Assembly: GCF_900182635.1 (NCBI RefSeq)
Contig: NZ_FXTD01000007.1
Location: 124,001-188,000 of the forward strand
From: Halorubrum cibi
GTDB taxonomy: Archaea > Halobacteriota > Halobacteria > Halobacteriales > Haloferacaceae
DNA: 64,000 bases
Direction: 5' to 3'
A program made the translations under genes and the position numbers. Under the pieces are notes generated by a model. The model was not told where the DNA came from and searched no databases. It saw nothing but the letters and a program-made list of their open reading frames with translations. This document shows, one piece after another, positions 36,301 to 44,600 of the stretch (position 1 is its first letter; every line of letters begins with the position of its first letter).

Positions 36301-37596
36301 GACGAGATCTTCCCACTCCACCCCGATACCTTCCACCCGATAACAAACGAGCAGATGGCTGACTTTGCGGATGTAAAGTATGGGAAGGCGTATGCTCAGC
36401 CTATTGTGAGCACTCAGATGGAATTCATCTCCAGTCAACGGAGTTATGAACAGGGTTCACTGAGTGCAGGACTAGTCGAAGGGGAAGCACTCCTAAAAGG
36501 CGTTGAGCTGGAGGTCAGTTTGTACCAACGTAGAGATGGCGAGTTTGTCAGAGCAAGCGATGATGACCCACCAATTCAGCGACTTGGCACCGACTCTGAC
36601 TTTGGATTCATTCTACAGACTAGCGGTATCCGTTGGGATGTCTCTGAATTTTTGACCGATATCTTTGAATCTGAACGGGGAACAAAAATTCTCGAATTTG
36701 TTCGTCGTCATAAGCCGTTCGATGATATTGACGAAGAGCGAGCGGCCAAGGCGACTGCAGCACACTTCCTCACATTGCTAATTGCTGACGTAACTGGTTC
36801 GGATCCAAGAGGCCTGATGTACGGGATAGGGTCAAATAACGAGGTTCACGTATTCGACAAATCCCAGGGAGGGCAGGGTATTATTGAGCTATTTAACGAT
36901 GAAATGCGAGAGAATCCGACTGCGGTAGTCAACTCCATATACCGACTAGCTCACAATAGTCAGATCCTCAGCGATCGGCTTTGGGCTTCAGACGAAAGCG
37001 CCGATGATACTGGGCGTGCTCCATGGGAGATCTTCCAAGAAGACATCTCGATAACCGCTCTTCAGGATGCTAAGCATAGGGAGGACGTCATGGACCAGAT
37101 TAAGCAAGTCAGTAGCCAAATTCTGGATATCACCTTCGACCCCAGCCTCAATCGGATTGCAGAGGAGGTCGCATCCGGGATTGAGCGTATTCACTATCTC
37201 GCTGAAGATAATCCATTCGAGTCAGAGTTGTACTTGATCAAGCATGACATGGCACAGGCACGTCAAGAGGGTGAACCCGAAAGCTATGTCACAGAGTCGG
37301 TTCAATCAGATTTCGAGGAAGTCTTTGAGCACGAGAATATCGTGGCTGAAACCGTTCGTGACCTTCTCTATCCTCCGGACGTGGACTCTGGAAAGGCAAA
37401 CCTCCACCTCGAAGAGAGTATCCTCGAAGTAGACCAGTCGAACGCAATCAGCAACACCTTTGCAGAGAATTTGGTAGAGCACATTATTTCCGATATCCCA
37501 GTTGGAGAGCGACACAAACTGCGTGAGGATGGACGCTACTGGGCAAGACTGGATGATGATCAAGTAGAGTATCTCTCATGGGGTGATGAACTGTGA
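33322..37596 (+). CDS. SF2 DEAD/DEAH-type helicase, DpdJ-like paralogue
   Basis: This is a 1424-aa protein from a GTG start. The motor has Walker A SAPTGFGKT (120-128), motif II DEIH (318-321), SATVAD (motif III) and a second RecA domain with TSFLEVGMDI and KQRAGRGGR. The long C-terminal half ends with a helicase-associated region containing EVHVFDKSQGGQGIIELF, like the DUF1998/MZB family but without its Cys cluster. It is clearly paralogous to the DpdJ-like helicase at 41620-45663. They share APTGFGKT, FDE[IV]H-Y-TG, EIWYVP-YFD-AG-YF and SQGGQG. The stop overlaps the next small gene by 4 bp. It is probably an ATP-dependent DNA translocase of a defence system. Confidence 0.8.
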   Translation: MRHADKATDLSNSSLGDLPRAIIQGAINNRQVREYHDYQEGNSIVESVRYANRDRPRPKRQHYSEFESEYSDIDIPTYLDILGFGDKQETLRFQLEAWRQIRNAHESARRTGTDQGVVLSAPTGFGKTGGIMGEMLHKIAAEDTEVDSAVCVYPSRALLRDQLSTMLERAVNLSQLEGYQQPGIGIWSSDVPFTRRAVADSGKDHLKSSSSTTPSGSQLRILSHWDESKNDTGLYVDQIDSTEYLAGYEEGSKDYITRTADGEFEFDSRQLTLHRQGVRLLTEDERPQVIFTTLESFENIGLKPHYDILAQTDFFVFDEIHQYTGVRGSHASHIIQNIQWMREQHDEGSGAATFIGASATVADPPQFASDLFGFNTSGTDSEMRYVRNREIDIDQDNNDKQHFYFMITPGGENSPGVASQYIQQALLSGHSLLKEDDSVSKSLTFIDSTSQVERLSQQIKDAKQKLLYRKHINLDETDAAGDWKNIADVANRNFRKDFNGPVAIHADSDDNLNDLIGNEIINSTSFLEVGMDIDDLEFIGQYRPPSDLATFKQRAGRGGRSKKDDTHVQVFLSRYAGDQNFFYRADRFLSGDVHTPLNPHNEVIRWVHDRYREIYTGIHELYDDIGGGWYNNRHESRFIQKVFCDEIGYERYHRFLTEPDNELNDLLDISPVAPKLFKNNGSLSTVESALNRKKAEIRADLREKRALIGGGNEATIPNTRIQRVRELAEKVRSQIDIVRKGSFEGSENFEEIYLNLSNITEEDIDDAIQTVNEGIDALGPILFKASEEQKEELITVSEVGNIQESLDVLKEGDLAQELKQRDIIDQLLQSLEGIKSYLTVRDMGTAHGSLSAYKGLLQSAYFFNRACQIHENEYEKPVRISEEHRDNPDAEIWYVPDDYFDNAGRYFSLSQVRDTGSQNQSQESIDVLFGKYLPFKAEYLESGSAQAYLPEVRQRDGSAEIQFSEESTYVQQDIHIPNTIELEELTDFSGDEADEIFPLHPDTFHPITNEQMADFADVKYGKAYAQPIVSTQMEFISSQRSYEQGSLSAGLVEGEALLKGVELEVSLYQRRDGEFVRASDDDPPIQRLGTDSDFGFILQTSGIRWDVSEFLTDIFESERGTKILEFVRRHKPFDDIDEERAAKATAAHFLTLLIADVTGSDPRGLMYGIGSNNEVHVFDKSQGGQGIIELFNDEMRENPTAVVNSIYRLAHNSQILSDRLWASDESADDTGRAPWEIFQEDISITALQDAKHREDVMDQIKQVSSQILDITFDPSLNRIAEEVASGIERIHYLAEDNPFESELYLIKHDMAQARQEGEPESYVTESVQSDFEEVFEHENIVAETVRDLLYPPDVDSGKANLHLEESILEVDQSNAISNTFAENLVEHIISDIPVGERHKLREDGRYWARLDDDQVEYLSWGDEL

Positions 37597-38027
37597 GCGC
37601 CCCAGACGCACATAGCACCTGTACCGTCCCGGAGTTCGAACAATTTGCCCGTCTTATTGGGGAGGCACACGAAGTCGGAGATAAAGTGGCAGTAGTCACT
37701 GAATCCTCAGAAATCGCGGTGATTACAAGAAAGGGGGCTCGAGATAATATAAACACTATCGCCGGCGAACTCGATATCGAGATTTTTCTGTCAAAAGAAG
37801 CATCAGAGGATGCTGCACTCGAGGATATTCGTAATGAGGTCGAAATTACAATCGTCGAGAGAATACCGGGCGAAATGGCGGCAGACGAGAGTTCTATTTT
37901 CATCAACAACGGTGCGCTCACAGAATCAAGAGATGAAATCGTCAACACGAAAAGGCAGCACCTCTGTTCGCACGATAAGGATCCTGCGAATTTAATACGG
38001 ACTCTTCTACAATCAGCCACAGATTGA
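37593..38027 (+). CDS. Small protein coupled to the 1424-aa helicase
   Basis: This is a 144-aa protein starting at a GTG that overlaps the helicase stop (GTGA). It is predicted alpha/beta, with KVAVVTESSEIAVITRKGAR and, near the end, ESSIFINNGALTES. The last phrase faintly recalls the strand after the HKD motif in PLD proteins, and the paralogous helicase at 41620 also has a PLD gene after it. No HxK is present, however. The function is unknown. Confidence 0.55.
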   Translation: MSAPDAHSTCTVPEFEQFARLIGEAHEVGDKVAVVTESSEIAVITRKGARDNINTIAGELDIEIFLSKEASEDAALEDIRNEVEITIVERIPGEMAADESSIFINNGALTESRDEIVNTKRQHLCSHDKDPANLIRTLLQSATD

Positions 38028-38284
38028 ATCCCCGGTTGAGATGGCAACGATTCTTGCTCATCGTACCGGATATTTGGCTTTGTACAAATCCTATACTGGT
38101 GATATGATATTGAGTGAGATCAACGGTCGAGAAAGATCGTATCTTAGAACCGGTAATTTGCCATCTTGGAGGATTAACAAGTTTATTCAATCGATTATTG
38201 ATAACAATATAGACAAAATAGTTTTACATGCCATAACCATCAGACATGAATTGTTCTAGAAGAACACGATGAGGAATAGCGGAA

Positions 38285-38974
38285 CTACGAAAACTCTGGT
38301 CGCTCAGCATACTTGATCGGATCGCGTGACCCGGCATTTCGGAACGCCTCAAGCCGGAACGCACACGCATCACACGTCCCACACGCTGGCTCCTCGTCGC
38401 GGTAACACGACCACGTCATCTCATACGGCACGCCGAGCTCCAAGCCGCGCTCCGCGATCTCCGTTTTCGACCACTCGACGAACGGCGCTTTCAACTCGAT
38501 CTCCGTCTCCGGCTTTGTGCCGACATCGATCACGTTCTGAAACGCGTCGAAGAAATCCGGGCGACAATCAGGGTACCCGGAGAAATCCTCCGAGTGCGCG
38601 CCGATAAACAGCGCTTCCGAGTCGGTTGCCTCCGCGTACGATGTCGCCATCGACAACAGGTTCGCGTTGCGGAATGGGACGTACGACGTCGGAATCTCAT
38701 CACTCTCAAGATCCGCGTCGGCCACGTCCATCTCCTCATCCGTCAGGCTCGACGCGCCGATTTGAGAGAGATGGCCCGTTTCGATGTGGAGGAAGTCAGC
38801 CGCATCAACCTCTTCAGCGAGCGCTTTCGCACACTCGTACTCTTTGTCTTCGGTGCGTTGCCCGTACGACGTATGGAGGAAGTACGGCTCGTACCCCTGC
38901 TCAATCGCCTCGTAGACAGCTGTCGCACTATCCATCCCGCCGGACACCAGAATGACCGCGCTTTTGTTGCTCAT
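38285..38974 (-). CDS. queC: QueC, 7-cyano-7-deazaguanine (preQ0) synthase
   Basis: QueC converts 7-carboxy-7-deazaguanine to preQ0 with ATP and ammonia, the last step of preQ0 synthesis. This 229-aa protein has the PP-loop VSGGMDSAT (SGGMDS 11-16) and the C-terminal zinc site C190, C198, C201, C204 ([18 protein letters not shown]). The length is normal. It is the last gene of queD-queE-queC. preQ0 feeds archaeosine in tRNA and, by inference here, the DNA-modifying genes to the right. Several broken copies of its 3' end are scattered between 20.4 and 22.6 kb. Confidence 0.96.
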   Translation of the reverse strand: MSNKSAVILVSGGMDSATAVYEAIEQGYEPYFLHTSYGQRTEDKEYECAKALAEEVDAADFLHIETGHLSQIGASSLTDEEMDVADADLESDEIPTSYVPFRNANLLSMATSYAEATDSEALFIGAHSEDFSGYPDCRPDFFDAFQNVIDVGTKPETEIELKAPFVEWSKTEIAERGLELGVPYEMTWSCYRDEEPACGTCDACAFRLEAFRNAGSRDPIKYAERPEFS

Positions 38975-39068
38975 GTCTGCTTGGTTGCGTCGAATCGATT
39001 ATCGCTCTGTTCACCACACCGCACTCGCGGCACCGCGCTCTTCCGACCGTCCTCTGAGAGTGACGTGC

Positions 39069-39845
39069 TCATGTTCCTGGGGCGTCGTTCCACAGGTCCA
39101 CGTGCAGTCGAGGCGTGTACCGGTAGCCGTACTCCATCGCTAACTCGGCGACCTCGCTTCGCGTCCCATCGAGTTGCTCGCGCGTCATGCCCTCCGGCAT
39201 CAACAACACGTCATCATCCGCCACGGTCGTCGCCGTCGCTTCTCTCACCCGATCAACCAGGTCCGTGATCTCTGGGAGGTCCGACTCGTCGGTCACGACG
39301 AACTTGAGCTGCGTCTCGTACGCATCGACCATCTGGGACAACGCATCCATATCGATCCGATTCTGTTCGTGTTTCTCCTCCCACTCGCCCTCCCCCTTCG
39401 GGTCACGCTCCGATGTCGGCGTACTACTCGCCAGCTTTGGGCTGATACTCGCCAGGTCGATCGGCGCGTCCCGGTAGATTGTCCCATTTGTCTCTACCGT
39501 CGTGTGATACCCCTCTGCGGCGAGCCGTTCGAGGAGTTCGACAGACTCCTCATGGATGAGTGGCTCCCCACCCGTGAGCACGATGTGATTCGCCTGCTCG
39601 TGGGACTGCACCTCCTCGACGATCGAATCGACGTCGCGCCACGCCCCGGTCGGCTCCCACGACGTATGATACGAATCACAGAACCAACACCGGAGGTTAC
39701 ACCCAGACGTCCGCACAAAGACAGAGGGAACTCCTGCGAGCGTTCCTTCCCCCTGTAACGAGTAGAACACCTCGTTGATCGGGAGGCCCTCACCAGCCGC
39801 GTCAGCGTCCGTTGTGGGCTCCTCGACGTCACTTGCGACCGGCAT
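39069..39845 (-). CDS. queE: QueE, 7-carboxy-7-deazaguanine synthase
   Basis: This radical SAM enzyme converts 6-carboxytetrahydropterin to 7-carboxy-7-deazaguanine. The protein is 258 aa. The cluster motif GCNLRCWFC puts C49, C53 and C56 in the CX3CX2C pattern. QGEGTLAGVPSVFVRTSG before it and LTGGEPLIH after it are typical of QueE. Its ATG overlaps the queD stop by one base, and queC follows about 95 bp downstream. Confidence 0.95.
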   Translation of the reverse strand: MPVASDVEEPTTDADAAGEGLPINEVFYSLQGEGTLAGVPSVFVRTSGCNLRCWFCDSYHTSWEPTGAWRDVDSIVEEVQSHEQANHIVLTGGEPLIHEESVELLERLAAEGYHTTVETNGTIYRDAPIDLASISPKLASSTPTSERDPKGEGEWEEKHEQNRIDMDALSQMVDAYETQLKFVVTDESDLPEITDLVDRVREATATTVADDDVLLMPEGMTREQLDGTRSEVAELAMEYGYRYTPRLHVDLWNDAPGT

Positions 39846-40306
39846 TAGTAGGTCGCACAGAGCTCGCCAGTTTCGCTCACCGACACCGACACGTCCGAGA
39901 CGGTGTCTGGGAACGCCTCAAGCATCCGTTGTTCGAGGAGGACGCTCATCACCTCTGCCGTTGGTGGGTGATCGAGGACGACGAGGGCGTCGCCGTCGCC
40001 CGACGCTTCGAACGCGTCGACGAGCGGATCGCCTTCTTCGACGAGGAATCGATGATCCCACGCGTCGATGACGTCCGTCACGTCGCCTTTGTCGACGACC
40101 CATCCCTCTTCGGTGAGTTCGCCGCTTACCTCGACGGTGATCTCGTAGTTGTGGCCGTGTGGCCGCGAGCACTTCCCGTCGTGGTGGAGGATGCGGTGGC
40201 CCGAGCTAATTCGGATGGGGTTGTCCGCTCCAATGTGGAGTGTGCGCTGCCCTGCTTCCCGAAGCACATCTGCTTCGGATTCGTCTCTAGATATACTCCG
40301 AGCCAT
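39845..40306 (-). CDS. queD: QueD, 6-carboxytetrahydropterin synthase
   Basis: QueD makes 6-carboxytetrahydropterin from dihydroneopterin triphosphate. The protein is 153 aa. The zinc ligands are H37, H50 and H52 (SSGHR, PHGHNY), with the catalytic Cys nearby (C46 in GKCSRPHGH). WDHRFLVEEGDP and PPTAEVMS complete the PTPS/QueD pattern. It is the first gene of the que operon, with a TATA box 26 bp upstream. GTP cyclohydrolase is not in the window. Confidence 0.94.
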   Translation of the reverse strand: MARSISRDESEADVLREAGQRTLHIGADNPIRISSGHRILHHDGKCSRPHGHNYEITVEVSGELTEEGWVVDKGDVTDVIDAWDHRFLVEEGDPLVDAFEASGDGDALVVLDHPPTAEVMSVLLEQRMLEAFPDTVSDVSVSVSETGELCATY

Positions 40307-40327
40307 ACTCGAAGAATATTCGGGGAA

Positions 40328-40336
40328 TATATAAAT
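40328..40336 (-). promoter_or_regulatory. TATA box of the queD-queE-queC operon
   Basis: On the reverse strand ATTTATATA is centred about 26 bp before the queD ATG at 40306. This predicts a leaderless transcript, so no riboswitch leader is possible on this mRNA. Confidence 0.6.
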
Positions 40337-40486
40337 ATTGAGTTTCGTTACTCTATCGATGGAACAGCAGCATCACTCACGATCGTCTCTCCGCCGACTC
40401 TCTCGTTGCCCCCCAGTATCCACCCTGGCCGAACCGCAAGACTGCACCACGCGTAACTGTTCAGTCACACACGGTGGTGACCGCTG

Positions 40487-41146
40487 ATGCAGACTGAAGA
40501 TACTCGCGCGATTTTTACTGCCGTGTTCGCCGGCTCAATCGTCCTCGCAAACGTCCTCGCAGCGAAACTGACGTGGATCGAGCTGCCGGGGCTGGGCGGT
40601 GTCGCCGTCCCCGCTGGGTTCGTTGCGTTCGGCGTCGCGTACCTCGCCTCGGACTTGCTCGTCGAGTATCACGGGAAAGAGTACGCTGCGACTGTGGTCA
40701 ACGGCACCGTCGTCACGCTCGTCATCGCGTATGCGCTCGTCTTCCTCGCCATTTGGATGCCATCCGCCCCCTTCTACGGTGGGCAAGACGCGTTCGTCTC
40801 GACGCTTGGCGGCTCGGCATCGATCATCCTCGCCTCCGTCGTCGCGCTCGCGTTCGCCCAGCATCTCGATGTCCGGTTATTCGCCAATTTGAAGGACCGG
40901 ACCGCTGGTCGGCATCGCTGGCTCCGAAATTGCGGCTCCACTGCAATTAGTCAGGGCGTGGACACGGTCGTGTTCATCACGCTCGGGTTCGCTATCTTTC
41001 CGGCGCTCGGCCTCGGTGGGGACCCGACGTGGGGTTGGGCGCTCGTGTCGATCGTCGCTGGGCAGTACATCGTGAAGCTGCTTGTGGCGCTGATTGATAC
41101 GCTCCCGTTCTACGCTGTTACGGAGTTCGTGGAACGGCCGGCTTAG
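40487..41146 (+). CDS. YhhQ/VUT-family queuosine-precursor transporter
   Basis: This is a 219-aa integral membrane protein with about six hydrophobic segments. It shows family marks such as ANVLAAKLTWIELPG, AGFVAFGVAYLASDLLVEYH and GSTAISQGVDTVVFITLGF. Members import preQ0, preQ1 or related 7-deazapurines. It is divergent from the que operon and shares about 180 bp of upstream sequence with it. Salvage beside a complete late biosynthetic set is redundant for tRNA alone and would fit high demand for preQ0. Confidence 0.9.
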   Translation: MQTEDTRAIFTAVFAGSIVLANVLAAKLTWIELPGLGGVAVPAGFVAFGVAYLASDLLVEYHGKEYAATVVNGTVVTLVIAYALVFLAIWMPSAPFYGGQDAFVSTLGGSASIILASVVALAFAQHLDVRLFANLKDRTAGRHRWLRNCGSTAISQGVDTVVFITLGFAIFPALGLGGDPTWGWALVSIVAGQYIVKLLVALIDTLPFYAVTEFVERPA

Positions 41147-41201
41147 CTAGGTGTTGAATGTGCCTCTGTGATAAATAATAGACCAATTCCCACAGACGGA
41201 G

Positions 41202-41648
41202 TTAATTTCCTAGATCTAACTCCTTTGTGAGGTACGTCTCTACGTTCCCGTAGTCGTTTTCAAGAACCTCGCAGAGCTCTAGATTGGTCAGTAGCCCCCC
41301 TCGGGTAATATTCGCAGATCCGACGTAGACGTACTTCTCGGTGATCACTGCTTTCGCATGGAGGTCGCTAATCTGGTGAACGTTGACGTTCTCAATATCC
41401 GTGAGTCGAGAGAGTGCGTAGTCGTTACTCGATTCGTCAGGCCGGACGTAGACGTCGAGTTGGGTGTTCAACGCTCTAATCGCAGCAGTCAACTTCATTC
41501 TGCGTTCGTTGACATCCTTCGTGAGTGGGAGATGTACGTCGACATCGCTTAACCACGGTGAACAGATCACGACATGCTCACTGTATGTGAGTGCGTGGCC
41601 GAGCAGATATCGGAGGCCGCTAGAGGGTAAGGAAAATGCTCGTCCCAT
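41202..41648 (-). CDS. dpdK: PLD-family protein, DpdK-like
   Basis: This is a 148-aa protein with one phospholipase D half-site: DLHAKAVITEKYVYVGSANI, with H97 and K99 of HxK, and S111 and N113 of the following GSAN. The Asp that follows HxK in the classical HKD motif is replaced. Such single-motif proteins act as dimers, often as nucleases. Its ATG at 41648 lies inside the 3' end of the helicase gene (29-bp overlap). A longer start at 41711 exists. PLD genes directly after a large helicase occur in both the Dpd (DpdK) and DISARM (DrmC) systems. The queC/dpdA context here favours Dpd. Confidence 0.7.
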   Translation of the reverse strand: MGRAFSLPSSGLRYLLGHALTYSEHVVICSPWLSDVDVHLPLTKDVNERRMKLTAAIRALNTQLDVYVRPDESSNDYALSRLTDIENVNVHQISDLHAKAVITEKYVYVGSANITRGGLLTNLELCEVLENDYGNVETYLTKELDLGN

Positions 41649-44600
41649 CGTACTCACCTCCCGGTAGGACTTCACGGTCAAATAGCTCATCACCGAGGTC
41701 TTCATGCTCAACCCGCTGAATCAGCTCTTCACGGAGTTCCTCTAAGAGGACGTAACTAAGCGTGTCCGATTGGTCGTGGCCTGAGATACATTCCGACAGT
41801 TGTAGATTCTCGACGCAGCCGTCGATATTCGGTGAAAAGAAGAGCGCCTTCACCCGATCGTGATTGTCGAAGTCCGTAAGGTGCTTGTTCACTTCTTCCT
41901 CGGGATACGTGTCATTACCATCTATTCGAGCCGATGCGACCACGTGTTTCACGGTACACGCACGTCGTACGGATATGTTCTCTTCACGAACGAGCTGACG
42001 GGCTCGATCGATGGACGACTGTACTTCTTCTACGACTTGCTCGACGACGTGTTCAAACACTGGCACCCTGTCCGATGCACGGACGATTTCCTCGATTTTC
42101 GCCCGACCGATATCGGAAGTGGAGACCTTGTCGATGAAATCTTCGTCTGCCCAGAGTCGTTCGCAGATCACCTGCGGATCGTACGTGATCCGAGTCGCTG
42201 ATTCGAGTGTAGTTCCCGGGTCCTCTTGGAAGTCCTCAAAGACCATGTCCACGAGTCCCTGTCCGCCCTGCGACCGCTCGAAGACGTAGACAACCTCTTC
42301 CTCGGAGTCTACGCCATAAAACAACGATCCCGGAGTTACCCCAGCCACGTCGGCAACCAATTGGGTGAAAAAGTGGGCGGCCGTGTGTACACCAATCTCC
42401 CGTAGTCCGACCTCGGAGCGATTCTTGTATCGATCGACTCGTGAGATGACATCCGGGTCGTCAATCCGTTCGAGGTAACCCGACACGTCGAACGTAATAC
42501 CGCGCGTGTCTAGTTCGAATCCGAGTGTCTGTTCGGGAGCCTCGATGGAGCGTTCTATTCGATCACCGCCCGTGAAGATGTATTCGTCCGCCGAGCGAGC
42601 ATACGTCGCCGGCGTGATCTCTAAAGATGCACCGCTGAGTCTGATCTCGCCTGAAACGTCTGAGAGAGTCGAAATCTCCCGCGATTCAGCATCACCGCCG
42701 AGGACAACGTCCGTTTCGACATCGGGGCTGGCATGGATCTTACCGTAGGCCGAGTCGTTATGACGCAAGCAGCTATCCTGGTCGAGAATCTGAAGACACT
42801 GCGGACAGTATCTGACGATGTTCAGTGCCTTCGATCCGCTCAGATCAGTGACTTCGTCGAGTCTGATCGAGTCGGGAATGATGAGGCCGTCCCGTCGTTC
42901 GCCAGGTACGTCTTCGAAAACGAACCGGACCGTATCGTCTTCAACTACTGTTTCGGGGACGAACGCTTGCAGACGGCCGGCTTCTTGTTTGTATTCACTT
43001 CTGAAGGGGGCATACGAATGAACTAACGTATCAATTGACTGGTCGCTCCCGTCGGTATCGTTCTTTCCATGGAATACGGTGAAATACTGCCCCGCGTCAT
43101 CGAAGTAGTTCTCGGGAACATACCATACCTCCCCGCCGAGAGAATCATTGTTAACCTGTAGAAAACGATCGTAGTAGTACGCACCGCGGAGGAGATGCTT
43201 GACATAGTAGAGACTGAGGAAATTGGATTGGATCGACTGGTAGTCGTAGAGCTCCTCAAGAGATTGTTTGAGGTAGTAAATCCGTTTTCTCTCACGGACA
43301 AGCGCGCCCGCTCTTCCGTCGTCGGCCGCGTCCGCAACACGTTCGACTGCGTCCTCGAGGTCACCGACATCGTAATTGAGTCGTGGAAGATTTATCTCGT
43401 CACGATCGTAGGCGTTCTTTATTCTGAGGACACTTGCCTTAGAGTCGTAGAGTAGAGGAAGTACGTCACGGAAGCGATCGAGCTCTGCCATCGGGTCAGG
43501 ATTCGAATCCGCAATGGTGTCTCTAGACTGCACGAGGACTTCTTCCAACCTGTCGAGAACTGACTCCTCAACAAGTGGGTCATCATGTTCTCGACACCGT
43601 TCCACGAGGACCACTCGCTCTTGGACGTATGCCAGTATGTCCTCACGGACGCCTTCAACCATCTCTCTCGCCGTATTTCCGGTAGAGGAGTCACCGTCAA
43701 GTCCGAGATCGCCCAGTTTTCGCTGTATTTCCGCCTCTCTGCTCTCGATTTTAGCCAACACGTGTGTAATCGGCTCCTGTCCGGTCAACGGTGAGAATGA
43801 ATCGGTCATCCCAAGCTCACGGGACAGTACCGCCTGGGGATCGGAGATCAGGTTATGATACGATTCCCAGCCAAGTTCATCGACCAGATACTCCTTGTGA
43901 AACTCCGTCTTTTCTTGACTCGTGGAGTAGTGGTGGCGGTCACGGACGCGTGATGAAACCTCGTAGAACTCACGGTATCGCTCGTGAATCCAATCAATTA
44001 CCTCATTGTCAGACTTCAGTGGTGTCCTGATCTCGGAGCCGAGGAATCGATCAGCTCGGTAGAACATGTTCGCGTCGCTCGTGAGATCCGATAGGAAGAC
44101 GAAGATGAACGAGTCCGTTCCCGACTCACGGGCAGCACGCCCGACGCGCTGAACGAACGATGAGAGGTTCCACGGCGTCCGATACTGCGTAACGATCGAA
44201 ATATCCCCGACGTCGATACCGACCTCAAGGAAGTTCGTCGACAGGAGTACGTCGCTTTGTACGACTGAGGCATCGAACCCAACGTCGGAGAAGACGGACG
44301 AGAAATTCAGAGATCCGTCCACAAATTCCCGGTCCATCCCGTTAGCAACTTCGCGCCAGTCCCCTGGCTCATCAATGTCGGTGTGATAGCGCCACAGACC
44401 TCGATGTCGGTCCGCGTCTTCTAGCTGCGAGCGCTTCTGATTAACTTGGCTGATACTATCGATAAACGAGAGGACCTTTCCGCGTGGTTCACCCTTCTGT
44501 TGGAGCATTGCGTGACCAAGAAGCAGGATCTGTTGGATGAACATAGACGAGACACCGGGCCCGTCCTCCGTCGCCTTCAGGAAGAAGTAATGCTCCTTAT

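Noticed and set aside
38041-38259. 72-codon open frame between the small helicase-coupled gene and queC
   Set aside because: It has no ribosome site or promoter spacing that stands out, no family resemblance, and composition typical of non-coding sequence here.
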